From an uncultured Clostridia bacterium (lineage in GTDB: Bacteria; Bacillota; Clostridia; Christensenellales; CAG-138): a DNA stretch of 64,000 nucleotides. Below are positions 63,261 through 64,000 of this stretch, piece by piece. A model generated the notes under the pieces. That model did no database searches. It was not told the origin of the DNA and saw only the letters and a program-made list of their open reading frames with translations. The position numbers and the translations under genes are program-made. The stretch lies in contig CAMKES010000006.1 of the NCBI GenBank assembly GCA_946411635.1, positions 20,117 to 84,116 of the forward strand, read 5' to 3'. Position 1 is the stretch's first letter; every line of letters starts with the position of its first letter.

Positions 63261-63800
63261 TCAGTTCTGCGGAACGGGATTCTGAACGCTGACCTTGTGG
63301 TCGTACCAGACGCCCTTCTTGCCGATCAGCGCCAGATCGAACTCCTCGCCGATCACGGGGACCGGAATATCGAAGCCGTGGACCTCCTCGGTCATGCCGT
63401 CGTCGTACGTAACGGTGTCGATCGTCGGCTCCAGCAGCACGGCGCCGTCCTTCTGCGCGTCTTCCGCAAGACCCGGATACAGGTTCAGGATCGTTTTCGA
63501 CACAAGGGATACGTGGATCGTCGCTTTGCCGTCCTTGACGGTCAGAACGCCGAGCCCCTTGTTCGCCTCGTTGACGTGGAACATGGAGCTGTCGGTTTTG
63601 AACTCCGCAAGATACGTGCCGTCCGGAAGATCGATCTTCGATTCCGGTTCCGGTTCGGGCGTCGGCTCGTCCGTCGGGACTTCCGTCGCTTCCGGAACGG
63701 GCTCCGGCGTCGGTTCGGATGCGGATGCTTTCGCTCCGCATGCGGACAGGATCGCCGCAAACAGCAGAACAGTCAGAATCCATGCAATGCGTTTTTTCAT
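63261..63800 (-). CDS. Lipoprotein with Glu/Pro/Thr linker and beta domain
   Basis: The 179-residue product has a lipoprotein signal (AAILSAC, Cys 21), a linker of EPTPEP/TDEPT units (about residues 27-54) and a beta-rich domain (DGTYLAEFKTDSSMFHV...GVLTVKDGKATIHV). It resembles the neighbouring 133-residue lipoprotein in layout though not closely in sequence. Start at 63800, AAAGGA site. Probably a surface component of the corrinoid or metal uptake system. Confidence 0.75.
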   Translation of the reverse strand: MKKRIAWILTVLLFAAILSACGAKASASEPTPEPVPEATEVPTDEPTPEPEPESKIDLPDGTYLAEFKTDSSMFHVNEANKGLGVLTVKDGKATIHVSLVSKTILNLYPGLAEDAQKDGAVLLEPTIDTVTYDDGMTEEVHGFDIPVPVIGEEFDLALIGKKGVWYDHKVSVQNPVPQN

Positions 63801-63824
63801 GTTCGTTCCTTTCAAATATGGAAA

Positions 63825-64000
63825 TTATTCGCCTTTGATCGCCGCTTCGGTGTGCGCGACGTAAAGCGCCTGGACCGTCTCGATGCGGCCGAGACCCGCA
63901 ATCTGCACGTCGATGCTGAAGAACAGACCGGCGTCCTTAAACTGCGAATACCAGGATTCGGGATCCTCGGGATCCGCCATATCGTTGTTCGCGTGATCGC
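63825..64000 (-). CDS. 3' end of a CDS running off the right edge
   Basis: An open frame enters from the right edge and ends with TAA at 63825. The visible 58 codons contain DPEDPESWYSQFKDAG and end in VAHTEAAIKGE. There are only 24 bp to the next gene start, so it belongs to the same operon. Family not recognised. Confidence 0.6.
   Translation of the reverse strand, partial: DHANNDMADPEDPESWYSQFKDAGLFFSIDVQIAGLGRIETVQALYVAHTEAAIKGE

Noticed and set aside
62755..64000. Search for a cobalamin riboswitch at the head of the cluster
   Set aside because: The gaps are too short and I see no B12-box-like sequence; any riboswitch must lie beyond the right edge.

Overview
The window reads as one stretch of a G+C-rich chromosome from an anaerobic member of the Bacillota, class Clostridia. 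The markers are a CdaA/CdaR pair, a RicT (YaaT) homologue, a selenium-dependent molybdenum hydroxylase cluster, an anaerobic (cbi-type) cobalamin pathway, strong AGGAGG-type ribosome sites, and lipoproteins with Thr/Pro/Glu-rich linkers. Nearly all genes lie on the minus strand. The high G+C content creates very long antisense open frames, which are not genes.

Layout, left to right. Positions 42-3868: cdaA, cdaR (ybbR) and an FAD-dependent oxidoreductase behind one promoter. 3979-9342: trxB, nth, obgE, yhbY and a two-gene ABC exporter, again with one promoter at 9380-9408. 9515-10414: an unknown one-pass membrane protein. 10539-14664: a MoxR ATPase, DUF58 and transglutaminase triad. 14840-22800: glycogen phosphorylase, an NlpC/P60 hydrolase, PBP2, MreD, MreC and a small membrane protein. 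22913-24453 (plus): an orphan SsuBC-type importer without a binding protein. 24499-32697: a leucine-rich-repeat lipoprotein, then the xdh, ygfK and ssnA operon for purine-type hydroxylase chemistry. 32842-34077 (plus): threonine synthase. 34227-35050: an A/T-rich acetyltransferase and palindromic repeats. 35090-37110: serC-serA. 37289-41345: a TfoX-N protein, an EamA transporter, RicT, DNA polymerase III delta prime and a PH-like membrane protein.

A tRNA-Asn at 41504-41578 marks the start of a small accessory patch reaching to about 44020. It holds a GNAT acetyltransferase and an aminoglycoside-phosphotransferase-like kinase. Both have nearly the same hairpin-plus-promoter module in front. 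A 115-bp repeat occurs once on each side of the kinase, and a shortened copy of the tRNA-Asn 3' end lies between the two genes. This is the part of the window that looks least ordinary.

From 44022 to the right edge runs a cobalamin supercluster, nearly all genes overlapping by a few bases. From its promoter-proximal (right) end it holds two lipoproteins, BtuF/C/D-type corrinoid import, CbiB, CobD-type decarboxylase, CbiD, CbiL, CbiF, CbiG, CbiH, a CbiJ-CbiE-CbiT triple fusion, CbiA, CobQ, CbiC, CobT, CobU, CobS, a short second CobU-like protein, CobC and a Cys-rich protein. Together these cover ring contraction and methylation, amidation, aminopropanol attachment and lower-ligand assembly. 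Uroporphyrinogen methylation, precorrin-2 oxidation, cobalt insertion and adenosylation genes are not in the window. No cobalamin riboswitch is visible, so the control region probably lies beyond 64000.
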